Position numbers and translations under genes: made by a program. This document shows positions 1 through 10,958 of a DNA stretch of 64,000 nt, piece after piece (the stretch's first letter is position 1; each line of letters opens with the position of its first letter). The stretch comes from Przewalskia tangutica. Lineage: Eukaryota > Streptophyta > Magnoliopsida > Solanales > Solanaceae. The DNA lies in NCBI GenBank assembly GCA_029844215.1, contig CM056723.1, positions 6,160,980 to 6,224,979 of the forward strand, read 5' to 3'. Under the pieces are notes generated by a model, which did not search any database, was not told the origin of the DNA, and saw only the letters and a list, made by a program, of their open reading frames with translations.

Positions 1-672
1 TGGAATTGGGGAAAATCTGATTTTTGGGCGTTTTTAAGTTTCTAGATTCCCGCCTTGGCGCCGAGGCCCTGCTTTTGGTGACGCGGCGCCTAAACATCTG
101 CGCTCCTTCGGGACTTTCTGCGCCGCGGCGCCTAGATTTGGCAAATTTTTAGCTCTTTTGGCGCGCGACCCTGCTCTGTCTGTGCGCGGCGCAAAACCTG
201 CGCTGTTCGATTCTTTTAGTGCGCGGCCACTGCTCACGCAGGCGTACCCTACTTTTCGAAATCGACTTTTCTTGATTTTCGCGTTGATTCGTTCCACTGT
301 ACTATCACTCGCGACAAGCACAAGAACCCAAGGCGTGAGATTGTTCTAGACAAAATAAACTAAAAAGCGAAATTAAAATAATATAATTGAAAAGCGTTGG
401 GTTGCCTCCCAAGAGCGCTGTCTTTAACGTCTTTTAGCGGACGCAGTTCTTTAGCCTTAATAACCACGGGGTTGATTAAGCCCCAACTATCCATTTCCTC
501 CACATTTGGCGTTTTCTTTTCTTTTTCTTAGCATTATCGGTAGGGAGTTCAGAATACTTACCTCCTTTAGTGGCATTTCAAAGAAACCATGCCCGCTTTC
601 TTGGGCTCATCGCTCTTTGGTTGACTTGTATTGGCTCGCATGGGGTTTGATGGTCGATTGCAAAGCACCCAC

Positions 673-969
673 TCACCGTTGGTGGCTCGATGACGTGTTT
701 AAAAACTTTAAACGCCATTTCTTGAACTCGCGCAGTGTTAATTCTCCTCTTTCAACATCAATCAAAGCTCTCCCCGTTGCTAAGAATGGCCTCCCCAATA
801 TGATAGAGATTTCTGCGTCTTCTTCCATATCAAGAATGAGGAAGTCTGCAGGAAAGAAAAATTTTCCTACTTTCACAATCACGTCCTCGATCTTGCCTCT
901 TGGGTGAACCACTGTCATGTCGGCTAGTTGCAGGCTTACTGTGGTTGGTTTGGCTTCACCCAACTCCAA
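673..969 (-). pseudogene. Retropepsin-like aspartic protease fragment
   Basis: The 98-codon stretch shows LGEAKPTTVSLQLAD, then PRGKIEDVIVKVGKFFFPADF, LDMEEDAEISIILGRPFLAT and ALIDVERGELTL. These are the C-terminal flap and ILGRPFL motifs of the retropepsin domain in Athila/Tat elements. The N-terminal part with the catalytic D-[ST]-G should lie upstream (1000-1131 minus) and is not in the same open frame, so the enzyme is broken. Reverse transcriptase would normally follow but is absent. Confidence 0.8.
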
Positions 970-1131
970 TCTTTTAAATCGATAGGGCGTTAGATTTATA
1001 CTTGCCCCAAATCACATGAGCTCTTGCAAGTTACCACCGCCATGCGGGGTAGTGTAAACTCACGGATCTTTTAGCTTTGGTGACAACTTTTTCGCAAGAT
1101 AGCACTACACTCTTACATCGGTGCTACTATT

Positions 1132-1527
1132 TCAGATTCTCGACAACTTCTTTTTCCCCAAAATCTCCTTCATAAACTTGAAATAGGAGGGCATTTGCTC
1201 TAATGCTTCTATGAAAGGTATGTTGATATGTAGCTTTCTGAATGTCTCCAAAAATTTGGAGAATTGTTTATCAACCACCTTTCGCTGTAGTCTCTGGGGG
1301 AAAGGGATCTTCTCTGTATACTCCTTCTCTGGAGTTTTCTCTACTGTTGGGCTAGACTCAATCACCTTCTCTTTTTCTAACTCTGCTTCCTTCTCAACTA
1401 CTTGCCGAGGTGATCCGCTCAATCGTCTTCCACTTCTCAACCGCATCGCTCGACATCGCTCCTGATTTACCTCTGTATTGCTTGCAATGTTCCTCAGCCT
1501 CTTGTTTGCTGTTTTGCTACCGACCAC
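1132..1527 (-). pseudogene. Gag-protease linker of the Athila-like element
   Basis: An open stretch of 131 codons carries PFPQRLQRKVVDKQFSKF, then KLHINIPFIEALEQMPSY and FMKEILGKKK. These motifs mark the segment between the Gag zinc knuckle and the protease in Athila-like polyproteins. The N-terminal half is charged and low-complexity. It lies between the gag pieces and the protease in the expected order, and is itself undamaged although separated from both by frame breaks. Confidence 0.8.
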
Positions 1528-1698
1528 CTGTGTCTCAGTTTCGAGCGAGGATCTAGCTTGTCATGAATCTGCGTCGGGCATTGCGAAATCTTTATCCCGC
1601 TTCGATTCATCCGGCTTTTCTTCAACCGGTGCGTTGAATCGCTTGAAATGTGGGGCTTGAATGAAGGGTTCTTGATTACGCTCTGATTCGCATCGCCC

Positions 1699-2842
1699 CT
1701 ATCTGATTTCTTTGCCCACGATCTGGTTCTGCACGCCCGTAGTGCGGTCTGTTGCCACAGGTATTGGTTCTGCGATTACTCTTTGGTTCTGCTGCCCCTG
1801 GTCTCCTCTCCATGAGAAATTTGGGTGGTTCCTCCACACTGGGTTATAAGTGTTGGAGTAGGGGTTGTTCTGTTGCCTCTGATAATTACCGATGGCCTGA
1901 CACTCTGCCTGTTCCATGGGTATATTGTTGGGATCCGCTGAAGGACACCTATCAAATGTATGTGGCCCACCACATATCTCACAGCTTTTGGGCATCATGT
2001 CGCGTTGGTGACATCAGTATGTTCTTTGCAACTGTTTCGCTAGAAGGGCCACTTGGGCATTCAAGGCAGCAATAGCATCTATTTCATGAACTCTCATTGT
2101 TCTTCTCCCATTTGTCGACCTCTCTTCCGTGACATGGTTGTTAGTGGCCATGTCTTCTAATAACTCATGAGCGTCGTGGGCTGTTTTCCTCATGAATGCT
2201 CCACCCGCTGCTGCATCTATGATAGTTACGGTTGTCTTTGCTCGGCCGTTGTAGAAGATGTGGACCAAGTTCCACAACTCAATGCGATGGTGTGGCACTT
2301 TCTCTGTAGATCTTTGAACTTTTCCCTGCTTAATATAAGGACTCTCCATCCGCTTGGTAGAAGTTGTTCAACTCCCTCTTAGTTTCTTTGCTTTACGGAG
2401 GAAAGAACTTGGCTAAGAATTTACGTCACTCGTGCCGTGTGAAAATCGAATCGTGGGAATTCAACCATACTTTTGCTCTATCCTGAGTGAGAAGGGAAAG
2501 AGCCTCAATCTGACGCGATCATCGATGCCGTTATATCTAAAAGTTGCACATAGCTCCGTGAAATTAGCTATGTGCATATGTGATCCTCAGATGGCGATCC
2601 TCCGAATTGCACGTGTCTTTGTACCGTGCTCGTAATCGCCGGTTTTATCTCGAAGTTGTTGGCTCTGTGCGGGAGCCTAATGCATGTTGTGCTCCATTCA
2701 CTCTTGGTAGCACATAGTCTCCCAAACTCCTTTCTCCGGATTTGGACTCTCTCTTCCACGTCATGGGTGCTTGCCTAGGTATTCTGGGTGGGGTTGATTC
2801 TCTCCAACCGCTCTCCCGTCAGTTGTTGTTACGAGCGCTCAT
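1699..2842 (-). pseudogene. Retrotransposon Gag, Athila-like, broken
   Basis: Capsid protein of the Ty3 element, readable only in pieces. A start at 2842 gives MSARNNN, soon followed by a stop. Next comes a piece with RSLGDYV near 2730-2700, then KFLAKFFPPSK near 2400-2370, then an open piece (2349-2014) with FYNGRAKTTVTIIDAAAGG and HELLEDMATNNH, both characteristic Gag motifs. A final piece (1998-1699) carries CEICGGPHTFDRC, a zinc-knuckle-like C-x2-C-x4-H-x4-C motif, and an Asn/Gln-rich tail. The frame changes at least twice and there are in-frame stops, so no full Gag can be made. Family assignment is confident; exact ends are approximate. Confidence 0.8.
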
Positions 2843-3078
2843 CTCTAACAAGGTTGAAATCCGATTCTTTCTGCTGTTTTGCGAGTTTTCTCAATTTACG
2901 GATTGAAGGAACAAGAGTGTACGCTCCTCTTCTCCTTCGCATAAACCGACTTCCCGAAATAGATCAAAAGCAGAAGAAATCACGGCTTTCGAATTTTCAA
3001 AAGAAAAACGTAAAAATTAAAATAAAAACCAAATTAGAAATTAAAAATAGATAACTTTGATATTGAACTAATGCCTAA

Positions 3079-3096
3079 TCCCCGGCAACGGCGCCA
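3079..3096 (-). other. Primer binding site, tRNA-Asp type
   Basis: The minus strand reads TGGCGCCGTTGCCGGGGA six bases after the LTR end. This is the primer site typical of Athila/Tat-type plant Ty3 elements and is complementary to the 3' end of tRNA-Asp. It is intact here, unlike the decayed version at 62660-62677. Confidence 0.85.
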
Positions 3097-3102
3097 AAAA
3101 CT

Positions 3103-4523
3103 TGATGCGCGGTAAGATGCACACATTTTAAACGCAAGTGCACGTTATCGTGACAAGTAGTATAGTCTTTGATAAGACTGAATATCGTCCACAAGGATTA
3201 GGGTCCAATTACCAACTATCTATTTTCTAGTATCTATTTGGTGAATTTATGATTGATTGGTTGTTTATAACTAAGAATTATAAAAGCTATGTTAACTATA
3301 AAAGGTTTACTTCAGTGATGATGAGAATAGGGCTTCCATGTATCCTTACTATCCGCTTATGCTACTTACTAATGCATTAACTCATGGTATTCTTCTTTAG
3401 GAGAAAGCAGGTTTACGAAATCGTTTTATACTCTCGTTAGGGTTATATAAACACTCAACCCGATCGCGCCTTACCTAACTTTGGTGATAAGGATAACTTT
3501 ATAGGAGGATTAAGAACAAAACCTAGTTGGCCACGCACAATGCGCAAAATTAGGGTTGTTAAGCCTCTCATCAACGCTACATAAATAATTGAGGTATTTT
3601 CATCCCCAATCCAAGAATGTCTACCCAACTTACAAAGATATTCACAATCCCCTTTTCGTAATCGATTAGAAATCATATAGTGATAATTAGTTGTCAATTA
3701 ATTACCAAGAATTCAACTCAATTATTGGATAGATCTCTCAATAAGAAAAATAACCATAAGCGTGCATTAATTTATAACATAAGTTTCTAGTAATTCAACA
3801 TGGAAAGCCTATAAGAGAATTAGTTCCTAGCCATAAAGATGACAAGAACTAATTCAAAGTTCATCATCTGGCAAACCGAAATAAAGTAAAGAAAAGGAAA
3901 AGAAAGTACTAAATTATTGGTATCCAATCTCTCAAGCCAAAAGTCTTGTGTTGTGCAGAAGGGAACCCTTAAAAGCGCCTAGGGTTCTCCTTTATAGTGA
4001 AAACCGCTCGACTTTTCCCTGCAGCTCGCCCAAAATCCGTCAAAACCTATTTTTCGCGTCGGCGCGCTGCCTGCGAGCATGTGCCGGAAGTTCTGCAATC
4101 TGTCCGATTGTTTGCGCCGCTCGATATCTGCTGTCTGGCGCGCGCGCCTGCATCTCATGTGGCTTTCGGATGTAGCGCGCCGCGCGCTGTCGTTCGAGGC
4201 GCGCGACGCTATATCTTCGCCCTTCTGGATAGTGGGCGCCGCGCCACTTTTGGCGCGCTGGATCTTCGCACCTTCTCGAATGATGGCGCGCGCTCGCTGA
4301 TCGGGGCAGCGCGGCGCCGGTCTTGATTTTTCCCTCGTTCGCCACTTTCTCTGTTTCCAGCTCTGGCGTCTCCTCTTTTGCCCTCTTTTTGCTCTTTTGG
4401 CCGTTTTAACCACTTTGACTCAAAAGAAAGAAAAAATATCCAAATACGACACTTATATGTGCAAAATGGGACAAAAGACTAACTAAAACTGACTCAAAAG
4501 GTGTATATAAAATACACCGATCA
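3103..4523 (-). repeat. 5' LTR of the Athila-like element
   Basis: This 1421-bp LTR reads TGATCGGTGTATTTTATATA at its start (minus strand, from 4523) and ends CCGCGCATCA at 3103, so it has TG...CA ends. The end is followed by a 6-nt spacer and the primer site. A second copy of the family starts at 63025 on the plus strand and matches to the window end, which confirms the boundary. A GC-rich section with many GCGC runs occupies about 4057-4320 in otherwise AT-rich DNA. The flanking 5 bp on the right are GCCGC; the matching copy lies outside the window. Confidence 0.85.
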
Positions 4524-6996
4524 GCCGCAGAAACAACATGTCTTTTTTGAGGCTGTGTTGAAGTAGAAGAAGATGGTACGAAAGCCGGTTGGTTACTAGC
4601 ACTTTCTTGCTGGTAATGCTGATATACTTTTTTGCATTCATCTTCTACGCTATTCAACACTTCTTCTAGCGTTTGTTCAATAGGTGGCTCAACATTTAAA
4701 TTTTTGGGAGTTGGAGGTGGTAGTACGTCCATACAGTTATAAATATTTTCAATAAGACTTTTACAACCCTCTACTTTAATAGTCGGGTTTAATACAACAC
4801 CAATAATATAAATAGGGGGAATAGGAATAAAATATTTCTTTAATTTCATAAACATTTTTTAATAGCCGTCTTATAAGCTGGTTTTTCCATATATTCTTTA
4901 AGAAGTAAAAATATTATAGCTATATAAAACAACATAGTTGAAATAGTAGGATAATATAAAGTAGAAAATTATGCTCGTTGAAAATTCTCTAGAAATACAA
5001 TAAGTTCTTTAATTTTGTCTCAATCATTATCCACAATCATATCATTTGGATTTTGATTATGGGCGTTAAAAAATAATGTGATAGGTTTTCTATAGTCATA
5101 AGCAACAACTAGTTGGTCATATAAAGAATTCCACATAGTTGGTACTTCATCGGAAATTTTTCTGTAAGATAGTCCACAATCGTGACAAGTTTTTTATATT
5201 CTTTTCTCTGTTGAATTCTATTATTTTTAAAAATAAAGTTTATAGCAAATTGTATTTTTTCAAGAATATCTTGAAAAAGTGAAAGACCATAATTTACAAC
5301 TAAGTTATAAATATAGCACGCACATTTGATATGAAAATGTTTTGGAAAAGACGGAGTTAAAACTTCTTTTAAAATATAAATAGCAGCATTGTTAGAAGAT
5401 GCATTACGTCATTATCTAATGTAATATTCATAACTTTATCAGTTATTCCGTAATAATCGCAGACTGAATAAATATTTTCTGAAATAAACTCACCAGTGTG
5501 CCTACTATCTATATATCTATATGCTAAAATACGTTTTTGTATAGACCATTTATAATCTATCCAATGATAGGTTACCGTAAAATAATCATGGCCGTTAGTA
5601 CTACGACCTATATCAGAAGTTAGAGCGACTTTGTAATTTAAATGATATAATGAATAACGCAAATATTGTTGATATTCGTGTGCAAATTTAAACACGTCTC
5701 TCTTAACCGTTGATCTAGGAAAACCTTTATAAGCAGGATTATACATATCTTTAATATAATGAATAAACCAGGCGATTCAGGAAATGAAAAAGTCAAACCC
5801 TCCACAACAACTAATTTTGCTAATGCTTCCCTATCTTTATGTTTATCGTATTTAGAGACTCTGACTCCCCGTCATAGGGTTAATTTGACCAGCTTTGTTG
5901 GGACGAGATGTGAACTTTGTCCGATTGAGAGGGCGTCTGCTCACCATTTTTTCAATAATGTATTGGCGTGCAAGACTTTGTGTTTTTGCAATAGGTGTCT
6001 TCTAAACCCTCCGTCCACCATGACCTTATCGATTTTAAAAGAATAAAGCAGTTTACAAGTTTTACATATAGCTACTTGATTGATGCGTCCTCACAAAATA
6101 TTTCCATACAACTGATTTTAATGGTCGTTTTGCCGGACCTCGTCTCATACTAGGGGGCTAGGAGGCATTTCACTAGTGGGTGTATCATCATCTTCATTAG
6201 TAGGTGTATCATCATCTAGAGTGTCATCTAAATTAAAATATTCTTCATTTTGAGGATAAACATTTGTGTCAAGATCATATGGTATTTCAGGAAACAGTTC
6301 AGGATTTATAAAATCATCTTGTCTAGGAATACTAGAAGAAGTACTCTTGTCCTTGTTACCCGCCCTACTAGAAGAAATACCCTTGCCGAAAAGACTTTTT
6401 GTTCTTTTCATTTTAATTATGATAATTAATAGTTAAAGACTTAAAGATAATGAAATTAAATGTGCTAAATGAAATAAAAACAAAATAATAATTTAATGAG
6501 AGAACGAATGTACCAAACGCCGACGTAGAGTCGATGTGTAATCGAGAGAGGTTGAAAATTGAAACTTTGCTCGATAGATTAATTCTGAAGCTAGTTGCCA
6601 ACTTCACTCCTAATTCTCAAATTAATAAATAGAGTGAATATGTAGTAGACAATGTTGTATAGAAATTAGAGAAAATGCAGGAAGATTGATTTGTGAGAAA
6701 TAAGAAAAGAAAATGAGCTATTTATAGTTGGAAACTTGGTTAAAGTGTAAATATAATAACTTAGGGTTAAAAATAAATATAAAGGGGGTCGGGGGAAGCT
6801 AAAAATGGTCGTTGTCTAACGGCCAAAATGTAAAATGGTCGTTAAACAACGGCTATTTTTGGCAAATGGCGGGATCGGGCCGGGACGGGTCGGGTCCTGA
6901 CGGGACGATATCATGTCCCGTCCCGGATCGAGCCCCGGACCCGTTTTTTTTTTTTTACACGGTGACGGAACGGGGTCGGCCCACTGGCCAGCCCTA
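4524..6996 (-). mobile_element. hAT transposon, autonomous type, decayed and interrupted
   Basis: A minus-strand hAT element begins at 6996 with TAGGGCTGGCCAGTGGGCCG, a hAT-style terminus. GC-rich subterminal repeats of the CGGGACGGG type follow (about 6860-6950). A degenerate transposase lies at 6411-4530. The candidate outer target site is GATTAATC (6997-7004). The other end is not in the window because the Athila-like element interrupts the transposase C-terminal region at 4523. Confidence 0.75.
4530..6411 (-). pseudogene. hAT transposase (BED zinc finger, RNase-H-like), broken
   Basis: Transposase of the hAT family, which cuts and pastes its own element. An acidic N-terminal piece (6411-6145) starts MKRTKSLFGKG. 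It leads into a BED-finger-like patch with SVVWKYFV near 6125-6090 that is damaged by stops. The catalytic-core piece (5746-5369) contains LTSDIGRSTNGHDYFTVTYH, with the first acidic residue at D45 of that piece, and ends near TDKVMNITLDN (D111), the second acidic residue. A frame shift follows, then CACYIYNLVVNYGLSLF. The C-terminal piece begins MKLKKYF (about 4855) and is cut at 4523 by the Ty3 element. Stops and shifts make it inactive. Confidence 0.8.
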
Positions 6997-7067
6997 GATT
7001 AATCTGTCTATCTTTCCGTAGACGTATGAATTGATTGTCTAGCGTGTTCTGGTAAAATGAAAGAAGA

Positions 7068-7898
7068 ATGTTGGCGGTACTTGATAAAATGCATTTAAGC
7101 CTTAAAATTTATCTAGCCGTCATTTTTATCAAGAGAAGACGAAGATTATCCACTTTGCAAACTCATCGATATGATGAATATGCACATTACGTATCTGAAC
7201 TGCCTAAAGAGCCAGCAACACTATTCAACTTCTTTCAAGAAATAGGAGGAAAAGGGAAAAAGATTACTGAGCAGTGGAGGCTGAAATTTTACTTAGAGCG
7301 ACATGATTTTGGCAGATACGGCACATGTAGAAACGATCAGACACTTTGAACTCGAGGAGAAAGGAATTCCCCATCCCTGAAAATTTCCTTGTGAAGCAGA
7401 GACGGCTGATGTAACTCAAACAAACTCGTGATTGAGCATCAAGAGGAGATGAAGAGGTTTAAGAGAACTGGGAACAAGGGGGAGCTATGAACTCTTCTTG
7501 AAAATGAAAGAGGGATCTACGTTCAAGAAAGGTATATAAAATATTCAATGCAAGTTTCCAATGGATAAAGAAGACAACTATATGTAGCGTCTGGAAAGCA
7601 GTTTCTTGACGACAAGGGCAAGTTTCAAGTATTAGAAATTACAAGAGATTGGAAGTCATGCTCACTAGCAAAGAAGTTACAAGGGCCAATTTGGCTCGCT
7701 GAAAAGGTGAAATTTGTAAACAGGTGGTTGATTCAAGGTCAACCATTTGAGTTTGGGCTATTAGGCGTTTTAATTCCTTTTTTCCATCCATTGCTTTGTT
7801 TTGAGTACATTTTTCATCAATTACTGACTCATGGTATTGATAACCAGAAGAGAACTATAGAAGGATTATATTCCAATTCTGAACTACAACAAAAATAG
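7068..7898 (+). pseudogene. Unidentified coding-like remnant
   Basis: I do not recognise this sequence, but it reads like a decayed protein-coding region. A 93-codon piece (7068-7349) contains THRYDEYAHYVSELPKEPAT and ITEQWRLKFYLERHDFGRYG. After several stops and frame changes, the stretch from about 7600 reads QFLDDKGKFQVLEITRDW, then GPIWLAEKVKFVNRWLIQ, and leads into the open piece 7707-7898. The composition is balanced and unlike simple sequence. It lies between the hAT terminus and the 3' side of H2B. An old virus-like or retroelement reading frame, or a decayed host gene, are both possible; I have no motif that decides. Confidence 0.35.
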
Positions 7899-7945
7899 GA
7901 AAATACAAATAACCCTAATTCTAAACAAACATAACAAACAACACA

Positions 7946-8380
7946 TCAAGAGCTAGTAAACTTGGTAACAGCCTTAGTCCCTTCAGAAACAGCATGTTTA
8001 GCCAACTCCCCTGGAAGCACAAGTCTCACAGCAGTCTGAATTTCCCTAGAAGTAATAGTAGGCTTCTTATTATACCTAGCCAATCTAGATGATTCCTGAC
8101 CAAGCTTCTCAAATGTATCATTAATAAAGCTATTCATGATCCCCATAGCCTTACTAGAAATCCCAATATCAGGATGCACCTGTTTAAGCACCTTAAAGAT
8201 ATAGATCTTGTAAGTTTCAACACTCTTCTTAGCCTTCTTCTTTTTCTTCTCACCGGCGTCTTTTGGTAACTTCTTACCGGATTTTGGTTTATTCTTCGCC
8301 GGAGTTTTCTCGGCGACGGTGGTTTTCTTCTCCTCCGCCAGCTTCTTTTCTGCTGGCTTCTTCTCTCCCTTTGGTGCCAT
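7946..8380 (-). CDS. H2B: Histone H2B
   Basis: Core histone H2B, 144 residues, intronless, a normal length for a plant H2B. It pairs with H2A in the nucleosome. The Lys-rich tail spans residues 1-52 and starts MAPKGEKKPAEKK, the usual plant H2B start. The histone fold runs from SVETYKIYIFKVLKQVHPD (53-71) through ISSKAMGIMNSF and RLARYNKKPTIT to the C-terminal helix ending EGTKAVTKFTSS. K140 corresponds to the conserved ubiquitylated lysine. Two unusual substitutions stand out: T89 in the usual N-D-I-F-E-K segment and G94 where alanine is usual. The frame is intact from ATG to stop, and upstream TATA, CCAAT and histone-octamer-like sites support an active gene. Confidence 0.97.
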   Translation of the reverse strand: MAPKGEKKPAEKKLAEEKKTTVAEKTPAKNKPKSGKKLPKDAGEKKKKKAKKSVETYKIYIFKVLKQVHPDIGISSKAMGIMNSFINDTFEKLGQESSRLARYNKKPTITSREIQTAVRLVLPGELAKHAVSEGTKAVTKFTSS

Positions 8381-8465
8381 TGGAAATATCAGGTGTGCTA
8401 AAATTAGATAAATATGAAATGTATTTGAAAGTGAATGATATTTTGATCTGTGGGTAGATGCAATG

Positions 8466-8521
8466 TATTTATAAAGGGAAGAGGTGAGATAGTATTGGTT
8501 AGTTATGGAGGCGCGCGGATT
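8466..8521 (-). promoter_or_regulatory. H2B core promoter: TATA, CCAAT and octamer-like box
   Basis: Reading away from the H2B start (8380), the minus strand has TATAAATA at 8473-8466, about 90 bp upstream of the ATG. A CCAAT box lies at 8498-8494. CGCGGATT (plus strand, 8514-8521) differs by one base from the CGCGGATC octamer known from plant S-phase histone promoters. This arrangement fits replication-linked expression. The sites are seen directly; the regulation is inferred. Confidence 0.65.
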
Positions 8522-8825
8522 GATGACCTGGATTGATTTAGAGCGTTGGATATATGTGTTGTCGTATGAGGATAAATGTGCGGTGAAGATGACTTTTAAT
8601 TTTTGCGCAATTTCAGTTCGCGCCTCTGAAATTCATGAATTTTTGGGGGATTATGGAAAAAAATAAAAAGAAAATTTTGGACTATTTGAATGGAATAGTG
8701 ATTCAAGAAATAATGAGAGTATTCCGGCAAGCCTAGAAGATGGTGAGACGAGCTTATAAACATAGGTGGATTTATAGTACTCCATTACTTATGGTTTTAT
8801 GTGATAAAATTGCAGGGGATGGCCA

Positions 8826-9216
8826 TAAGGTTGTCAACGGGACGAGACGGGGTACGGACTTGAGGGGATTGAGAACACTAGTCTCATCCCATCCCACTAA
8901 GCTTACTGGACCGGACGGGGTTTTTAGTGGAATTTTCATTTTTAAAATTAGTATTAATTTAAATATTTAAGCACTAAAAAAATATAAAAAGATAATAGTG
9001 TGATACGAGATCACATAAATTTAATAAATGAAAATGATTTTGAAATAACTTTAAATTTAAATAAATAACATTCCAAATTCAAAATATATAAATATGATTT
9101 TTCTAATTTAAGTGAAACTGGACGAGATAATAGTGGAACGGGATAGGAGCGACGAAACATTCCCGTCTCATCCCAATAAGCTTACGGGAGATATCCGGTT
9201 TCACTTGACAGCCTTA
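8826..9216. mobile_element. Small hAT-like non-autonomous element
   Basis: A 391-bp element with imperfect inverted ends: TAAGGTTGTCAACGGGACGA at the left and TAAGGCTGTCAAG on the opposite strand at the right. It holds several GGGACGAGACGGG-type subterminal motifs around an AT-rich middle and no coding sequence. The 8-bp flanks GATGGCCA (8818-8825) and GATAGCCC (9217-9224) match at six of eight positions, as expected for an old hAT target duplication. Confidence 0.65.
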
Positions 9217-10348
9217 GATAGCCCTCTGCAGGGTTGATATTTATCTTTTGTCCTTTGCCTATGTTGCAAAATAAGCACGCTTAGATTCACGGCAAGACAA
9301 ATTATATATGACCTATGTAATAGAATTTGACATATTGCAAGCTTTCGAAATAAGTTGCATCAACATAGAATTTGTAACACTCGTATGATTTGCAACTAAT
9401 TCAAGAGGGTAATATGTTGAACATTGCATGAAGTCATATGTATATATCATGACTTGTATGCTATAAACGTTTTTGTTTGTACGTATTAGTTTTGAAATTA
9501 TGACAATCCGATAAGGTTTTTATGTGATCCAAACAGGACAAGTATGTTGGCTATAGTGTAACCGTATTTTTAGTTTGTCATGACTTACCAATCAATTTAA
9601 AATATATATTTGAAATCATAAAAGAGATATCTTATGAGTAAATTAAAATAAAAAATGAAAGAAATATCATAAGGGAAATGCAATAAATAAAGGCGAGAGA
9701 TAGAAAAGAAAAATAATAGGATAAGTTTAAACGAGGTACAATGAGTGAAAATTTGAAATCATCACGTATGATTTGTAAGTTATCGAGCAAGATAGCTAGG
9801 TTGCATATATCATGAATTTATTTTGATTTGTCATGACTTAGTGCCCGTATGGTTTAGCTTTTCCAAAGGCCAAAAGTGTTTTGGAAAGCCAAAAGCATTA
9901 AATAGAGTGTTTGGTTGATAAATGAATAAGTGTTTTTGAGTTTCAAAAACACTTTTGAAAAAACAAATTTGAGAACTGAGTAGAAACTATTTTGGCTTTC
10001 TACTTTTTATTTTTTATATAAAGTATTTTTTTATCGTGATTAAGCCTAACAATTTTTTTAAAACTCTACTTGAAAAAGCTATCTTTCTTATAAATTTCTT
10101 TTTAATAAGTTTATGCAAATAACTTAGTTTCTAGTCCAACAGTATAATGAGTTGTTCGTAACACTCACAGTAAAATAGACATCGGGGCGTTGAGATGTCG
10201 ATGAAATATCAAAACAACTGAGTGACACATAATTTTGAACAATCTTGAAAATGGGATCATGCAATTTACTAGCCAAATTCTACTTCTATGATGAAAGCAA
10301 ACGTCTTCAACAATTCAAATCAAGAAAAGAAATTCTATATAAAAAAAA
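9217..10348. other. AT-rich intergenic DNA, no gene seen
   Basis: No supported gene. The stretch from about 9841 (GCCCGTATGGTTTAGCTTTT) to about 10030 resembles a MITE with repeated CCAAAAG/CTTTTGG words. It contains a perfect 12-bp hairpin with a 3-nt loop at 9928-9954. I could not define both ends of an element. Confidence 0.4.
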
Positions 10349-10593
10349 GAAGAAGCCTTGAATCTTGGGAGCAAAAGGCGAAATCATCGCCATTGCGCTT
10401 TCCACGGCGAGATTCTTTGGAGAGTTAAATCATAGTCTTCAGTGCGCTGGGTGGGAGCGCGATCTTTCAGTGCGCATGAGTCATCCTCAAAGAAGAAATG
10501 AACTCCCATCTGCGCATAACTCGCGCTGCGCCGAAGCGATCTGCGCGCAGGCCGTGAATTTCTGGCGTGCGGGTGAAGAAGCCTTGAATCTTG
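10349..10593. repeat. GC-rich insert between 19-bp direct repeats
   Basis: GAAGAAGCCTTGAATCTTG occurs at 10349-10367 and again, identically, at 10575-10593. Between them lie 207 bp that are GC-rich, with many GCGC words, in sharp contrast to the AT-rich flanks. An insert bounded by a long direct repeat suggests target-primed insertion or repair-associated duplication. I see no poly-A tail or Pol III boxes, so the nature of the insert is unknown. Confidence 0.55.
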
Positions 10594-10958
10594 ATATGAC
10601 TGGTACGTGTAAATCGTATAATGTGCATAGTGCATTGCCAAAGGATTAGTAGTTGCCCAAGAAAAGATACTTGATGATGTATGCGTCATCAATCATCATC
10701 ATCCTTTTGATTTTCCATTGTTGTGGGAACTGCGAAAGGAGAAAAAAATGAAGGAGAAAGAGGGGATCATGACCTTTAGAAAAAGGGAAGAACGGAAAAC
10801 TACATATTTTCTGTTACAAATACTAGTTAAAAGTACTACTACCAAATTTCGAAGTACTAAACAAATTAAATAAACCCCGTCATCTTGAAGTAAAAGAAGA
10901 AGATAAGTAAAGTGACAATTAATTGATGGAACGGCCAAAGATGTCTAACAGAATTTAT

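Larger units (their letters stand above)
1..4523 (-). mobile_element. Athila-like Ty3 LTR retrotransposon, 5' part, gag-protease type
   Basis: The element reads right to left: 5' LTR (3103-4523), tRNA-Asp primer site (3079-3096), gag remnant (about 2842-1699), gag-protease linker (1527-1132) and protease (969-673). Downstream of the protease I see no reverse transcriptase, RNase H or integrase. The minus strand instead passes quickly into non-coding sequence with the GGGAGGCAACCCAACGC box (about 387-405), which I know from the 3' non-coding part of Athila-like elements, and then a GC-rich block (about 50-245). The 3' LTR must lie left of the window. The element is inserted in the hAT pseudogene on its right. 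Lineage is inferred from protein motifs and primer site; a deletion derivative and an element that never carried polymerase are both possible. Confidence 0.8.

Noticed and set aside
3948..4413. Several long overlapping open frames on both strands
   Set aside because: GC-rich LTR sequence with few stop codons; composition is Arg/Ala-rich in all frames and no motif is present.
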